Under the pieces are notes generated by a model. It saw only the letters and a list, made by a program, of their open reading frames with translations, was not told the origin of the DNA and did no database searches. The translations under genes and the position numbers were made by a program. DNA of 64,000 bases from an uncultured Candidatus Melainabacteria bacterium (GTDB lineage: Bacteria; Cyanobacteriota; Vampirovibrionia; Gastranaerophilales; Gastranaerophilaceae): positions 76,841 to 140,840 of the forward strand of contig CAKVLI010000003.1 in the NCBI GenBank assembly GCA_934757155.1. Reading direction: 5' to 3'. Below are positions 25,948-33,966 of this stretch, piece by piece (within the stretch, counting starts at the first letter, position 1; the number at the start of each line of letters is the position of its first letter).

Positions 25948-28410
25948 TTATTCTTCTGTCGCTTCTTGTCTTTGGTAAGAGTCAATATTTTCAATGAAAT
26001 TAATGACGTCTCCAACAGAGTTTATGCTGACATCTTTATACAATTTTTCGATTATTAAATTAGCATTACAAGAAATCATATAGCATTTTTCACCGTCAAT
26101 CGGCTTGCCATCTATGCTTTTTGCCAATTTGAATATCTTATCAATAGATGAAGCGGGGAAACCGCCTTTTTTCAATTTTTCTTTCATCTTTTCGACTTCG
26201 GATGTATCATACCAATTTGTGTTATGTTCGTATTTTCGTAACATTGCATCATAACCGGCTAACGGCAATTCATATTTATGACCGTTCAGGGTGAAATGTA
26301 CATAGCCGGGATCTGAATACAACATTTGATGTGAACCTGAGTAAGAACCTCTTATGCTAACGTCAGTTGCTCCCAATCCTTTTAAAATTGTTTTTAGCCA
26401 ATTGTTGCTATAAGTCTCATTCCAGCCTTCACCTGAGTCTGCTTGAATGTTTTGACTTTCATGGATAAGTTTTTCCAGAACTTTTTCGCGTAATTCTTTT
26501 TGTTCTTCTTCTGTTTTTGGAGCAATTACTCCTGTTTCTTCAAGTTCTTTGTAATTTGATTCTGTCACACTAGTGTCTGTTTCAGGAACTTTATCCAAAT
26601 TACGTATAGTTGTTAAATCAGAAGTGTCTGTTTTAACGAAGGAGTCTAAAACAACATCTTCTACTACATCATGGAATTCTTCATCGTCATTGATGTGTGA
26701 ATTATAATCATCAATATTTGCCTGATCATAAGTGTTTTCGTCAATAAATCCGTTTGCTTTTAAGTAATCAAACAGTTCATATGCCGTTATATCTTTGAGT
26801 CTGCCTGTTGATGGGTTCGTATAATGTTTTCCGTCAAAGTACATATTAGATTCTTCAATTTTATAGATAAGTTCAGCCAGTTTTCTCTGTTTTTCTTCTA
26901 TAGAATCAGATTTTTCTATGCCTGCAGCTTTAAATATAATGCCGATTGTGTAGCAATCTGTAGAATTTGGCTCTCCTTCATTTATATAATCTTGGAGTTT
27001 GAAGGCTATGGTATCAGCATCAACGTCGTACATTGTTTCACCAAAGCCGATGATTTTTTTCATATCGTCTTCCCAGCCCTGTGGCGGATAGCCTACTTGC
27101 TCGTTATAGAATTTGGTACGAACTCTGGAAAGGTCAACATCAATTCCCATATTGATAATATGTTTGAATACATCGCTGCGAGAAGGAGTTTTTCCTAATT
27201 CTTTTGCGATATCGGAGGAGAATGTACTAAGTGCTTTTTTTACGCTTTCGATTATGTTTTTATATTCGTCAGTTTTGGACCATTCTTCCATATCACCGGC
27301 GCTTTGGTGAGTCTTATAGTTTTTAATTGCATCACCGTCAAGGTAGCCGTTTGCCATAAGAGCCTTGCCGATTACTTGATAATACTGGTTGTAATCTACA
27401 TCGTTTACAATCGTACCGTTTGAAGAGCCTAACAAATCTAATATTGAGGTAATATCACTAATTGAAGGATTACTAATATTGAAAGTCTTCATATATTGAC
27501 CGCAATATGTATTAATATATTCGTTAAGAGATTTATCACCGGTGTTATAAGTATCACGAATATCTTCGAGATTTGTTATCTGTTTTCCGTCATCTGTTGT
27601 ACAATTTGGTTTTATTGAATAAGTACCATCTCCGTTTTCAACGAAATATTTTGCTAACAAGGTTTGTGTAATACCTGCATCTGCAAGTGTTGTTTTGGAG
27701 AACTTAGAGTTTGAATCAGTTTTGTAATTCTCGCTCAAATGTTTTTCTAATTCTTGTACGGTCATACCATTGTTAATTTTATAGATGGTCGAAGCTAACG
27801 CACTGCTTCCGTAACTCTTGCCACTCTCAGAGGATACTTTGGTAAAGTATTTCGGGATGTCATTTTCAGCAATGCCATATTTACTAATCAACATCTTCAT
27901 AGCATCTTCTGATATAGTGCTTTCAGTTTTGTTGTCAGTTTGAGATTCGCTTGCATCAACAGAGCAGGTTAAAGTATATGTGGTATAGCGCGCTCCTGAA
28001 TTCAATGCCACACCGTCACTTACACGCCAACTTCTGGCTTGAAATGTTACGGTAACAGTCCCGTTTTCTTTTGTTACGTTTATGTCTTTTATGTCTTTGT
28101 CCAAACCTTTATAAATATCATCAACGCTAGGATTTGTTCTGCTTTGCAAGCCTTTTACAAATTCGTCTACTTCCAGATTACCTTGCAAAAACAGATTACA
28201 TAACTGTTCGAAGGTCAAATCTTTTACAGTACCATATTCTTGATTAGGGTCAAGGTCACTACCTATCATATTCCAAGTTTCATTATTGTGTTCAACGGTT
28301 TTCTGGTCTTCCGTTTTGGTTTCTTCTGCTTGTTTTTTTATACCGACAGTTTCGCCCGTGCGAAGATTGTATAAATATTTGCCGTAATTACCGTAATCCA
28401 TAAATTGCAC
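25948..28410 (-). CDS. Large Asp/Asn-rich protein of unknown function
   Basis: An 820-residue, acidic, Tyr/Asn/Asp-rich protein with no signal peptide, no membrane helix and no motif I recognise. The composition and the many short alpha-helical segments separated by polar loops suggest a modular structural or secreted protein; secretion would need a non-Sec route. The start directly abuts the 97-residue gene upstream (28411), so they are likely co-transcribed. The 432-residue protein at 52567 has a similar acidic/Tyr-rich middle region but no clear homology by eye. Confidence 0.6.
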   Translation of the reverse strand: MQFMDYGNYGKYLYNLRTGETVGIKKQAEETKTEDQKTVEHNNETWNMIGSDLDPNQEYGTVKDLTFEQLCNLFLQGNLEVDEFVKGLQSRTNPSVDDIYKGLDKDIKDINVTKENGTVTVTFQARSWRVSDGVALNSGARYTTYTLTCSVDASESQTDNKTESTISEDAMKMLISKYGIAENDIPKYFTKVSSESGKSYGSSALASTIYKINNGMTVQELEKHLSENYKTDSNSKFSKTTLADAGITQTLLAKYFVENGDGTYSIKPNCTTDDGKQITNLEDIRDTYNTGDKSLNEYINTYCGQYMKTFNISNPSISDITSILDLLGSSNGTIVNDVDYNQYYQVIGKALMANGYLDGDAIKNYKTHQSAGDMEEWSKTDEYKNIIESVKKALSTFSSDIAKELGKTPSRSDVFKHIINMGIDVDLSRVRTKFYNEQVGYPPQGWEDDMKKIIGFGETMYDVDADTIAFKLQDYINEGEPNSTDCYTIGIIFKAAGIEKSDSIEEKQRKLAELIYKIEESNMYFDGKHYTNPSTGRLKDITAYELFDYLKANGFIDENTYDQANIDDYNSHINDDEEFHDVVEDVVLDSFVKTDTSDLTTIRNLDKVPETDTSVTESNYKELEETGVIAPKTEEEQKELREKVLEKLIHESQNIQADSGEGWNETYSNNWLKTILKGLGATDVSIRGSYSGSHQMLYSDPGYVHFTLNGHKYELPLAGYDAMLRKYEHNTNWYDTSEVEKMKEKLKKGGFPASSIDKIFKLAKSIDGKPIDGEKCYMISCNANLIIEKLYKDVSINSVGDVINFIENIDSYQRQEATEE

Positions 28411-28704
28411 CTATTTTTTTATTATGTTGTAACAAATAAAGTCGTCTTTATATTCAAAACAGATTCTGAATAAGTCTTTGCGTGAGATTATCAAACACTT
28501 TGCATCCCCGATTTTTATGCGGTTTACATCCTCATGGAAATACATAAATGACTGCGTAATCTTCTTCGCCTCTGCAATTGAGGTTATTTTATCAAGCTGT
28601 TTTAACTTGTTTTTAATCTCAAGAATCCTGTCTTCTGTTGTTAAATAAGGCTGTGCGCCAAGTGTGTAATTCTTTATTAGTAATGAATTCGTATTTTCTT
28701 GCAT
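28411..28704 (-). CDS. Small hypothetical protein upstream of the 820-residue protein
   Basis: A 97-residue protein with mixed alpha/beta predicted structure: a helical middle (LEIKNKLKQLDKI ... EAKKITQSF) and beta strands near the end (CLIISRKDLFRICFEY). No family recognised. It ends 1 base before the start of the large protein, suggesting a chaperone-client or paired relationship, which is only an inference from context. An AT-rich divergent promoter region of about 170 bases separates it from the ADP-ribosyltransferase-like gene. Confidence 0.55.
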   Translation of the reverse strand: MQENTNSLLIKNYTLGAQPYLTTEDRILEIKNKLKQLDKITSIAEAKKITQSFMYFHEDVNRIKIGDAKCLIISRKDLFRICFEYKDDFICYNIIKK

Positions 28705-28878
28705 TTTTTTCTCACATCAAAAACTATATAATGTATAACGGCATTTTTTTATAAAACTTTAATTAATCTAAAATATATTTACAGAACTTAATATTTATAG
28801 CTAATTGGGGTTGTTGAAGCAATTTTTGGATAAAAAAATACTTTATATAATTATAGATAGATAATAGGATATTGGGAT

Positions 28879-29805
28879 ATGATTGTAAGTCTGTTTAAGT
28901 CAACAAACAAATTTGTAAATAAATATGGCACCAAGTTTTGCAATAGTGTTAATAAACCGGAGAAAGCCGGCGAGTTATTAAATACAATTGGTGACACTGT
29001 TGAATTTTCCGGTAAGCCGGCTGCTAAGGTCTGCAAAAGTGCAAAAGAAATTATTACCGATAGTATTGGCGGAAATATAAAGCTAACAAAGGATTTTCAG
29101 GATTTAGGGAACTTTTATTCCTTCAAAACGTTTTTCAAAAAACCTACTCAGCACTATATTTACATCGATAAAGATAAGTCGACAAAATGGACTACGTATA
29201 CGGGCGGGCATGTGTCTTGCCATTATGATTTAATGGGTGAGCTGGAGAAGTTTTTTGTTTTTGATTCGGCTGCAAAATCAATTCGAGAATTTAATAAACT
29301 CGGAGGGCTTGTCAAACAGTACACTCCGGAAGAAACTCTTGCTATGTTGAAATACAAGAGTTCTTCAACCGAGATACACAAATTGCTAAGAGGAAAACAG
29401 CAAGTTAAAAATCAGGAAGAAGTTGAAAAAGTAATCAATAATCTGACACAAATTTTTGAAAACGGTAAAGCTTCTGTTGCATCTGAAGATATTATTGCAT
29501 ATAGAGCCTTGGATAAACACTCTTTAGACGCAATTTTGAACATGGAACATGATGGGATGATTTTTAAAGATCCGTCTTTTGTTTCTGTTGCAACCAAAAA
29601 GAGCAGTGTTTATCCGTTTTTAAATTTGAAGAACATGAACCATATTATGCAAGTTAAAATTCCAAAAGGCAGCAAATTTATAAATCTTGATGAAGTTGGA
29701 CACATCGTTGTTCCGCAAAAAGCTGAAAACGAACTCCTCTTGAAAGGGGATTTGTTAATTAAAAACAGAGATGGAAGGATAATTGCAGAATATATTGGAA
29801 GGTAA
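28879..29805 (+). CDS. Putative mono-ADP-ribosyltransferase (ART-like effector)
   Basis: A 308-residue protein. The C-terminal ~110 residues carry the R-S-E pattern of ADP-ribosyltransferase exoenzymes: Arg209 (IIAYRALDK), Ser/Thr at 233-239 (DPSFVSVATKK) and Glu283-x-Glu285 (AENELLLKGD). Such enzymes transfer ADP-ribose from NAD to protein, nucleic acid or small-molecule targets. There is no Sec signal peptide. Residues 41-46 (VEFSGK) match a short motif found near the N-terminus of other proteins in this window (40158, 41539, 41895). No antitoxin-like or immunity gene follows. Function as an effector or toxin is an inference. Confidence 0.65.
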   Translation: MIVSLFKSTNKFVNKYGTKFCNSVNKPEKAGELLNTIGDTVEFSGKPAAKVCKSAKEIITDSIGGNIKLTKDFQDLGNFYSFKTFFKKPTQHYIYIDKDKSTKWTTYTGGHVSCHYDLMGELEKFFVFDSAAKSIREFNKLGGLVKQYTPEETLAMLKYKSSSTEIHKLLRGKQQVKNQEEVEKVINNLTQIFENGKASVASEDIIAYRALDKHSLDAILNMEHDGMIFKDPSFVSVATKKSSVYPFLNLKNMNHIMQVKIPKGSKFINLDEVGHIVVPQKAENELLLKGDLLIKNRDGRIIAEYIGR

Positions 29806-29843
29806 GTTTTTGGGTTATTTCTTTAAAGAGCTTGAAATAGTAA

Positions 29844-29867
29844 GTAGGGTGCGCATACTTGCGCACC
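29844..29867 (+). repeat. GTAG-headed palindrome after the ART-like gene (also terminator)
   Basis: GTAG (29844-29847) then an 8-bp stem ggtgcgca / tgcgcacc (29848-29855 and 29860-29867), 4-base loop, followed by a T-run. Shares the layout of the RAYT-flanking palindromes, with a different stem. The T-run makes it a plausible terminator for the gene ending at 29805. Confidence 0.6.
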
Positions 29868-29940
29868 TTTTTTTGATAAAAAACAACGAGGCTTCTCTTG
29901 GATTTTCTCGCTCCGGCGACTCTCACCACTATCAATTCAG

Positions 29941-29980
29941 CCATTAAAAAAAGAGTCCTTACGGACTCTCTTTTTAATGG
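29941..29980. terminator. 40-base hairpin (terminator-like) next to tRNA-Asp 3' repeat
   Basis: Arms 29941-29958 and 29963-29980 pair in 17 of 18 positions around a ttac loop. The outer part (ccattaaaaa / tttttaatgg) includes the first bases of the duplicated tRNA tail, so the hairpin and tail form one unit, like the terminator that follows the real tRNA. Confidence 0.6.
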
Positions 29981-29996
29981 CGGGAACGACGAGGCT
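29976..29996 (-). repeat. 21-bp direct repeat of the tRNA-Asp 3' end (att-like)
   Basis: Exactly repeats 30197-30217, which covers the last 19 bases of tRNA-Asp (including CCA) plus two bases. The two copies are 221 bases apart. Such repeats mark integrase attachment sites or a decayed tRNA duplicate. Confidence 0.6.
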
Positions 29997-30158
29997 GTCT
30001 TGAAATTTTTGCGTTAAACGAGTCTACGGATTTTGCTTCAAAGAACATCCGTTCTTTTTGCAAAAGTCCTCCGCTCTCTGCAAAAATTTCGCTCGAACTC
30101 GGGCAGGTTTAAAACAACCTGCGGTGAGTTCTCACCTCTTTGTCCCATACCTTTTGAC

Positions 30159-30192
30159 AAAAAAATAAGCCCAACAAGTGGGCTCATTTTTT
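30159..30192 (-). terminator. Terminator of the tRNA-Asp gene
   Basis: Stem agccca / tgggct (30168-30173 and 30179-30184) with A-run and T-run flanks, directly downstream of the tRNA on the minus strand. Confidence 0.7.
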
Positions 30193-30198
30193 CGTAAA

Positions 30199-30275
30199 TG
30201 GCGGGAACGACGAGGCTCGAACTCGCGACCTCTTGCGTGACAGGCAAGCGCTCTAACCAACTGAGCTACGCTCCC
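30199..30275 (-). tRNA. tRNA-Asp(GTC), CCA encoded
   Basis: A 77-base cloverleaf. The acceptor is GGGAGCG with CGTTCCC (one G-U pair), discriminator G and encoded CCA. The D-arm is AGCTCAGTTGGTTAGAGC, the anticodon arm CTTGC-CTGTCAC-GCAAG with anticodon GTC, and the T-arm carries GTTCGAGCC. It decodes Asp. Its 3' end is repeated 221 bases downstream, and a terminator lies in between. Confidence 0.97.
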
Positions 30276-30406
30276 GTATCTCTGTCACCTGTCTAATATA
30301 ATACGCTGAAAAATTTTTTGCAAGTGCTTTTTTATCCAACAGGCTAGTATTAATATCCCCTGAGTTACTAATGGTTTTATAAACCGCATTAGTATTAAAT
30401 ATAATC

Positions 30407-30474
30407 ATTAAATCTTTTTCATACTTCCAGCTATTCTTAATTCCAAAGCCTCATTTTTTTTGAGGCTTTTTTTT
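30407..30474 (+). ncRNA. Candidate small RNA, copy A (conserved 39-mer plus terminator)
   Basis: Bases 30407-30445 match 40015-40053 at about 32 of 39 positions. Each copy is directly followed by a Rho-independent terminator with an unrelated hairpin (here 30445-30453 / 3061-69 of the same line, i.e. 30461-30469, then a T-run). A TATAAT at 30400-30405 would start transcription near 30412, giving an RNA of about 65 bases. A shared leader or attenuator is the alternative. Confidence 0.45.
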
Positions 30475-30482
30475 GTTTAATG

Positions 30483-30488
30483 TATAAT
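30483..30488 (+). promoter_or_regulatory. -10 box of pfp
   Basis: TATAAT 27 bases before the pfp ATG (30516), just after the upstream terminator. No strong -35 is visible. Confidence 0.55.
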
Positions 30489-30515
30489 TTAGTCAAAAGA
30501 AGAAAGGAAACTTTT

Positions 30516-32195
30516 ATGACAAATTTATCACCATTACAAATTGAAAGATTAAAATACCAGCCAAAGCTTCCGGCTTCATTGGCTAATGGTATTAACCACC
30601 TGACTTCAATCGAAGGTTCTGCTACAGAATCTGTTGCAAATCAGGATGAAATCAAATCTTTATTCAAAAATACTTACGGAAAGCCAACCGTTACTTTCCA
30701 AACTTCAACTGATTCTCGTCACAGCGAGCAAAAAAATGTCGGTGTAATTCTTTCCGGCGGTCAAGCTCCTGGCGGTCACAACGTTATTGCAGGTCTATAT
30801 GACGCTCTTAAACAAGCTAATCCTAGCAACAACCTCTATGGTTTCTTAGGCGGTCCTAGCGGTATTATTGAAGGTAAATACGTTGAATTCAACGATGAAT
30901 TTATTAATGATTACAGAAATACCGGTGGTTTCGATATTATCGGTTCAGGCAGAACTAAATTGGAAACTGAAGAACAATTCCAATCAGCTCTTGCAGTTTG
31001 TAAGAAATTGAATATTTCTGCTGTTGTAATTATCGGTGGTGATGATTCAAACACTAACGCAGCACTTCTTGCTGAATGGTTTGTTGCTAACAACGCAGGA
31101 ATCCAAGTAATCGGTTGCCCTAAAACAATCGACGGCGACTTGAAGAATGAACAAATCGAAATTTCTTTCGGTTTTGATACGGCTACAAAAACATATGGCG
31201 AATTAATCGGTAACATTGAAAGAGATGCAAACTCTGCTAAAAAATATTGGCACTTTGTAAAAATCATGGGTAGAAGTGCTTCTCACGTAGCTTTGGAAGC
31301 AGCTCTTCAAACTCAACCGAACATTACTTTGATTTCAGAAGAAGTTGAACAAAAGAAAATGTCATTAGCATCTATTATCAACTACATGACAGACATTATT
31401 GTTAAACGTTCTGAAATGGGTAAAAACTTCGGCATCGCGGTTATTCCGGAAGGTTTGATTGAATTCGTTCCTGAACTTAAATCAATGATTGCAAACTTGA
31501 ACGACATTATGTCAACTTTGGAAAAGGATGCAAAATACTCTAACGGAACTGATGCTGAAAAAATCGCTATCATTGAAAATACACTTTCAAGCGAAAATTC
31601 AAGCGTATTCAAATCTCTTCCGGCATTGATTAAATCTCAATTGCTTATGGACAGAGATCCTCACGGTAATGTTCAAGTATCAAAAATTGAAACCGAAAAA
31701 CTTTTGATTTCAATGATTGAAGAAAGACTTGCTGCATTGAAGAAAGAAGGAAAATACTCAGGTAAATTCTCAACACAATCACACTTCTTCGGTTACGAAG
31801 GACGTTGTGCATTCCCTTCAAACTTCGATGCTGATTACTGCTACTCACTTGGTTTCAACGCATTTGCATTGATTAACTTCGGTATGACAGGCTACTTGTC
31901 ATCAGTAAGAAACCTTACAGAACTAGCTAATGATTGGGTTGCGGGTGGTGTTCCTCTTACTATGATGATGAATATGGAAAGAAGACACGGTGAAATGAAA
32001 CCTGTTATCAAGAAAGCTCTTGTTGAATTAGACGGACCTGTTTTCAAAAAATTGGAAGAAAACAGAGAAGACTGGGCTTTGAACGACAGATACTTATTCC
32101 CTGGTGCTATTCAGTACTTCGGACCATCTTCAGTATGTGATATTACAACAGTAACATTGCAGCTTGAAAAAGCAGGTAAATTCGCAAAAGTATAA
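30516..32195 (+). CDS. pfp: Diphosphate-fructose-6-phosphate 1-phosphotransferase (PPi-PFK, long type)
   Basis: A 559-residue protein from the ATG at 30516 (MTNLSPLQIERL; GAAAGGA Shine-Dalgarno). The open frame extends to 30480, but that stretch contains the -10 box. PFK signatures are GVILSGGQAPGGHNVIAG, GGDDSNTNAALLAE, PKTIDGDLKN and KIMGRSASH. GGDDS and the Lys in PKTIDGDLKN mark PPi-dependent enzymes. It phosphorylates fructose-6-P with pyrophosphate reversibly, saving ATP in fermentation. Followed by a 15-bp GC hairpin. Single-gene unit. Confidence 0.96.
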   Translation: MTNLSPLQIERLKYQPKLPASLANGINHLTSIEGSATESVANQDEIKSLFKNTYGKPTVTFQTSTDSRHSEQKNVGVILSGGQAPGGHNVIAGLYDALKQANPSNNLYGFLGGPSGIIEGKYVEFNDEFINDYRNTGGFDIIGSGRTKLETEEQFQSALAVCKKLNISAVVIIGGDDSNTNAALLAEWFVANNAGIQVIGCPKTIDGDLKNEQIEISFGFDTATKTYGELIGNIERDANSAKKYWHFVKIMGRSASHVALEAALQTQPNITLISEEVEQKKMSLASIINYMTDIIVKRSEMGKNFGIAVIPEGLIEFVPELKSMIANLNDIMSTLEKDAKYSNGTDAEKIAIIENTLSSENSSVFKSLPALIKSQLLMDRDPHGNVQVSKIETEKLLISMIEERLAALKKEGKYSGKFSTQSHFFGYEGRCAFPSNFDADYCYSLGFNAFALINFGMTGYLSSVRNLTELANDWVAGGVPLTMMMNMERRHGEMKPVIKKALVELDGPVFKKLEENREDWALNDRYLFPGAIQYFGPSSVCDITTVTLQLEKAGKFAKV

Positions 32196-32216
32196 TTCGT
32201 GAACGAATAGATTTTA

Positions 32217-32250
32217 AGCGGGGGCGGAGCCTTTAGGCTCCGCCCCCGCT
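32217..32250 (+). terminator. GC-rich palindrome after pfp (terminator-like)
   Basis: Perfect 15-bp stem (32217-32231 and 32236-32250) with a ttta loop, followed by a short T-rich stretch. A similar hairpin with the same lead-in (TTTAAG) and a related GGGGCGGA stem occurs at 50255. Confidence 0.65.
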
Positions 32251-32255
32251 CTTTA

Positions 32256-32264
32256 TGTTATAAT
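32256..32264 (+). promoter_or_regulatory. Extended -10 for a leaderless mRNA
   Basis: TGT-TATAAT (32256-32264) ends 6 bases before the ATG at 32271, so the transcript should start at about the initiation codon. No Shine-Dalgarno. Confidence 0.55.
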
Positions 32265-32270
32265 CTTGCT

Positions 32271-33341
32271 ATGAGGGAATTAAAGGATTTCAAAAACCAG
32301 ATTCATAAATGCTCAAAATGCGGGCTTTGTCAGGCTGCTTGCCCTGTTTATCAGGTGACGGGTAACGACTGTTCTGTATCAAGAGGACAGTTTGTTATGC
32401 TTAAGGGAGTTATCAATGGTGATTTGAAGATGTCAAAGCGCATAAATCGTTATCTGGACTTATGCTTGAAATGCGGAGCTTGCTCTAAAGCTTGTCCAAG
32501 CGGGATTAATGTTGTAGATGTTATTGTTTCTGCAAAATCTGAATATTTCAAATCTCATTTTTTTGAAAAAATAATCTCTTTTGTTCAAAGATTCTTTGTG
32601 TTTGGTTTATGTTTTAATGTTCTCAATCTTTTTAGACCGCGAATTAAAAGCAAAAAATTTGATAAGAAAGTTCTTTATTTTGGCGGATGTCGTTCTAAGT
32701 GGAAGGGCGATGTGGCATTAGCGAAGGTTTTGAACTCTATCGGGATTGAGGTTCTTAATCCTAATTTCTCTTGTTGTGGAATTCCTCTTTTTACCCGAGG
32801 CGACCTTGCAGGGTTTAATAAATATATAAAAGATTACGTCAGAATTCTAAAGAAATATGATATAAAAGAAGTCGTTACGACTTGTGCGAGCTGTGAAAAG
32901 ACCCTCAATGATTATGTAAGATGGATTGATGACGAGGGGGTAAAGGGTTATTTATCTAATATAAAAGTTAGAAATGTGTATGAATACATTCGTGAAAATG
33001 AATTACATTTAAAGCTCAAAAAACTTTGTAGTGTGACTTATCATAAGCCTTGCAATATAGAGAATTTTTCGGATATAGAGTGGATTTTGAAAAATACAGA
33101 GAATTTGAACTATGTTGAAATGCGCGATTATGACAAGTGTTGCGGTCTAAATGGAATTTCGAAACTAAAAGAGTTTAGGGTTATGAAGGAGATATTCAAG
33201 TCCAAACGTGATAACATAATTAATACCGGAGTAAAGTCTGTGTTGACATCTTGTCTGGGGTGTGAAGTTGCTTTGAAATTTTATTCTTTGGGCGCATACA
33301 AAACATACGATATGTTGGAGTTCTTAGCAAAAAGGTTGTAA
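32271..33341 (+). CDS. (Fe-S)-binding protein, GlcF/heterodisulfide reductase CCG type
   Basis: A 356-residue protein. Two ferredoxin-type [4Fe-4S] motifs (CSKCGLCQAACP at about 15-26 and CLKCGACSKACP at about 64-75) are followed by two CCG domains (CCGIPL and CCGLNG). This is the architecture of glycolate oxidase GlcF, LldE or HdrD-like subunits, which pass electrons from a flavin dehydrogenase. No FAD-linked GlcD partner is adjacent, so the electron donor is unknown. The -10 box abuts the ATG (leaderless candidate). Confidence 0.85.
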   Translation: MRELKDFKNQIHKCSKCGLCQAACPVYQVTGNDCSVSRGQFVMLKGVINGDLKMSKRINRYLDLCLKCGACSKACPSGINVVDVIVSAKSEYFKSHFFEKIISFVQRFFVFGLCFNVLNLFRPRIKSKKFDKKVLYFGGCRSKWKGDVALAKVLNSIGIEVLNPNFSCCGIPLFTRGDLAGFNKYIKDYVRILKKYDIKEVVTTCASCEKTLNDYVRWIDDEGVKGYLSNIKVRNVYEYIRENELHLKLKKLCSVTYHKPCNIENFSDIEWILKNTENLNYVEMRDYDKCCGLNGISKLKEFRVMKEIFKSKRDNIINTGVKSVLTSCLGCEVALKFYSLGAYKTYDMLEFLAKRL

Positions 33342-33352
33342 ACAAAGTTGAT

Positions 33353-33376
33353 GGTGCGCAGGTGTGCGCACTCTAC
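33353..33376 (-). repeat. GTAG-headed palindrome, minus orientation
   Basis: On the minus strand: GTAG (33376-33373), then agtgcgca / tgcgcacc around a 4-base loop, with one G-T pair at the base. Located just after the GlcF-like stop. Same plan as the elements at 29844 and 63258. Confidence 0.55.
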
Positions 33377-33410
33377 TTGTTTTTAGTTAAATGGTTGGAT
33401 GGTATGTATT

Positions 33411-33433
33411 ACCCTCTCCTGGCAGGAGAGGGT
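33411..33433. repeat. Palindromic repeat in the 33.3-33.9 kb gap
   Basis: Perfect 10-bp stem accctctcct / aggagagggt with a ggc loop, followed by agggtgagg. The shape resembles widely dispersed REP-like palindromes. The gap 33342-33966 also holds the GTAG element, the hairpin element copy B and an 18-bp palindrome, but no supportable gene. Confidence 0.5.
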
Positions 33434-33597
33434 AGGGTGAGGTGTCAATTTCGATAAATTATATAGTTGTCCCCTCATCCTTTACACTTCACTTCCAAAC
33501 TTGGAATGATATTACAAGCATGGAAGTTGAGGGTAAAATCTCCCGATGGGAGAAGGAGCGATAATGGCGTAGCAGGTGATTAATCAAATACATTTAT

Positions 33598-33764
33598 CCC
33601 CTGCGAGCGTGTGCGTAGCACAATAGCGAGCTGAGAGATTGAGCGTGGCACAACCCCGTTTTCGTCTGAGCATAGCGAAGACGTTGAAAACAATTGCGTG
33701 TTTCTTCTTTCTTTTCGTCATTTTCTTTCTTCTTACCTCGCAAATAAGAAGAAAGAAAATGACA
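33598..33764 (+). repeat. Hairpin-bearing repeat element, copy B
   Basis: Second copy of the element at 18226. Shared 5' part (cccc-tgcgagcgtgtgcg and agcacaatagc), a different middle, and a perfect 19-bp inverted repeat (33717-33735 with 33745-33763) around loop cctcgcaaa. The arms differ from copy A at several positions, with matching changes in the opposite arm. Confidence 0.75.
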
Positions 33765-33860
33765 ATCAGAAGCCATTTTATTGGAGTTCAACGGTGAACA
33801 CCCTACTATGAGCGATTTTTGACAATTAAAAACCCAGTATGCGAGAGATAATTAGTGAAA

Positions 33861-33898
33861 TAAAATCCATATAGACCATTTGGTCTATATGGATTTTA
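33861..33898. promoter_or_regulatory. Perfect 18-bp inverted repeat upstream of the AMIN-like gene
   Basis: Arms 33861-33878 and 33881-33898 are exact inverted repeats around a two-base centre. It sits 69 bases before the gene start. It could be an operator for a dimeric regulator, an attenuator hairpin or the end of a mobile repeat. No T-run long enough for a strong terminator. Confidence 0.45.
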
Positions 33899-33966
33899 AT
33901 CCCCTGATTGATGTCTCGAGCATGCTGACCATGTACACTATTATCAAGGGAGAGAGATGTATATTT

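Noticed and set aside
30038..30247. 69-codon open frame across tRNA-Asp and its repeat
   Set aside because: It overlaps a certain tRNA gene and its terminator.
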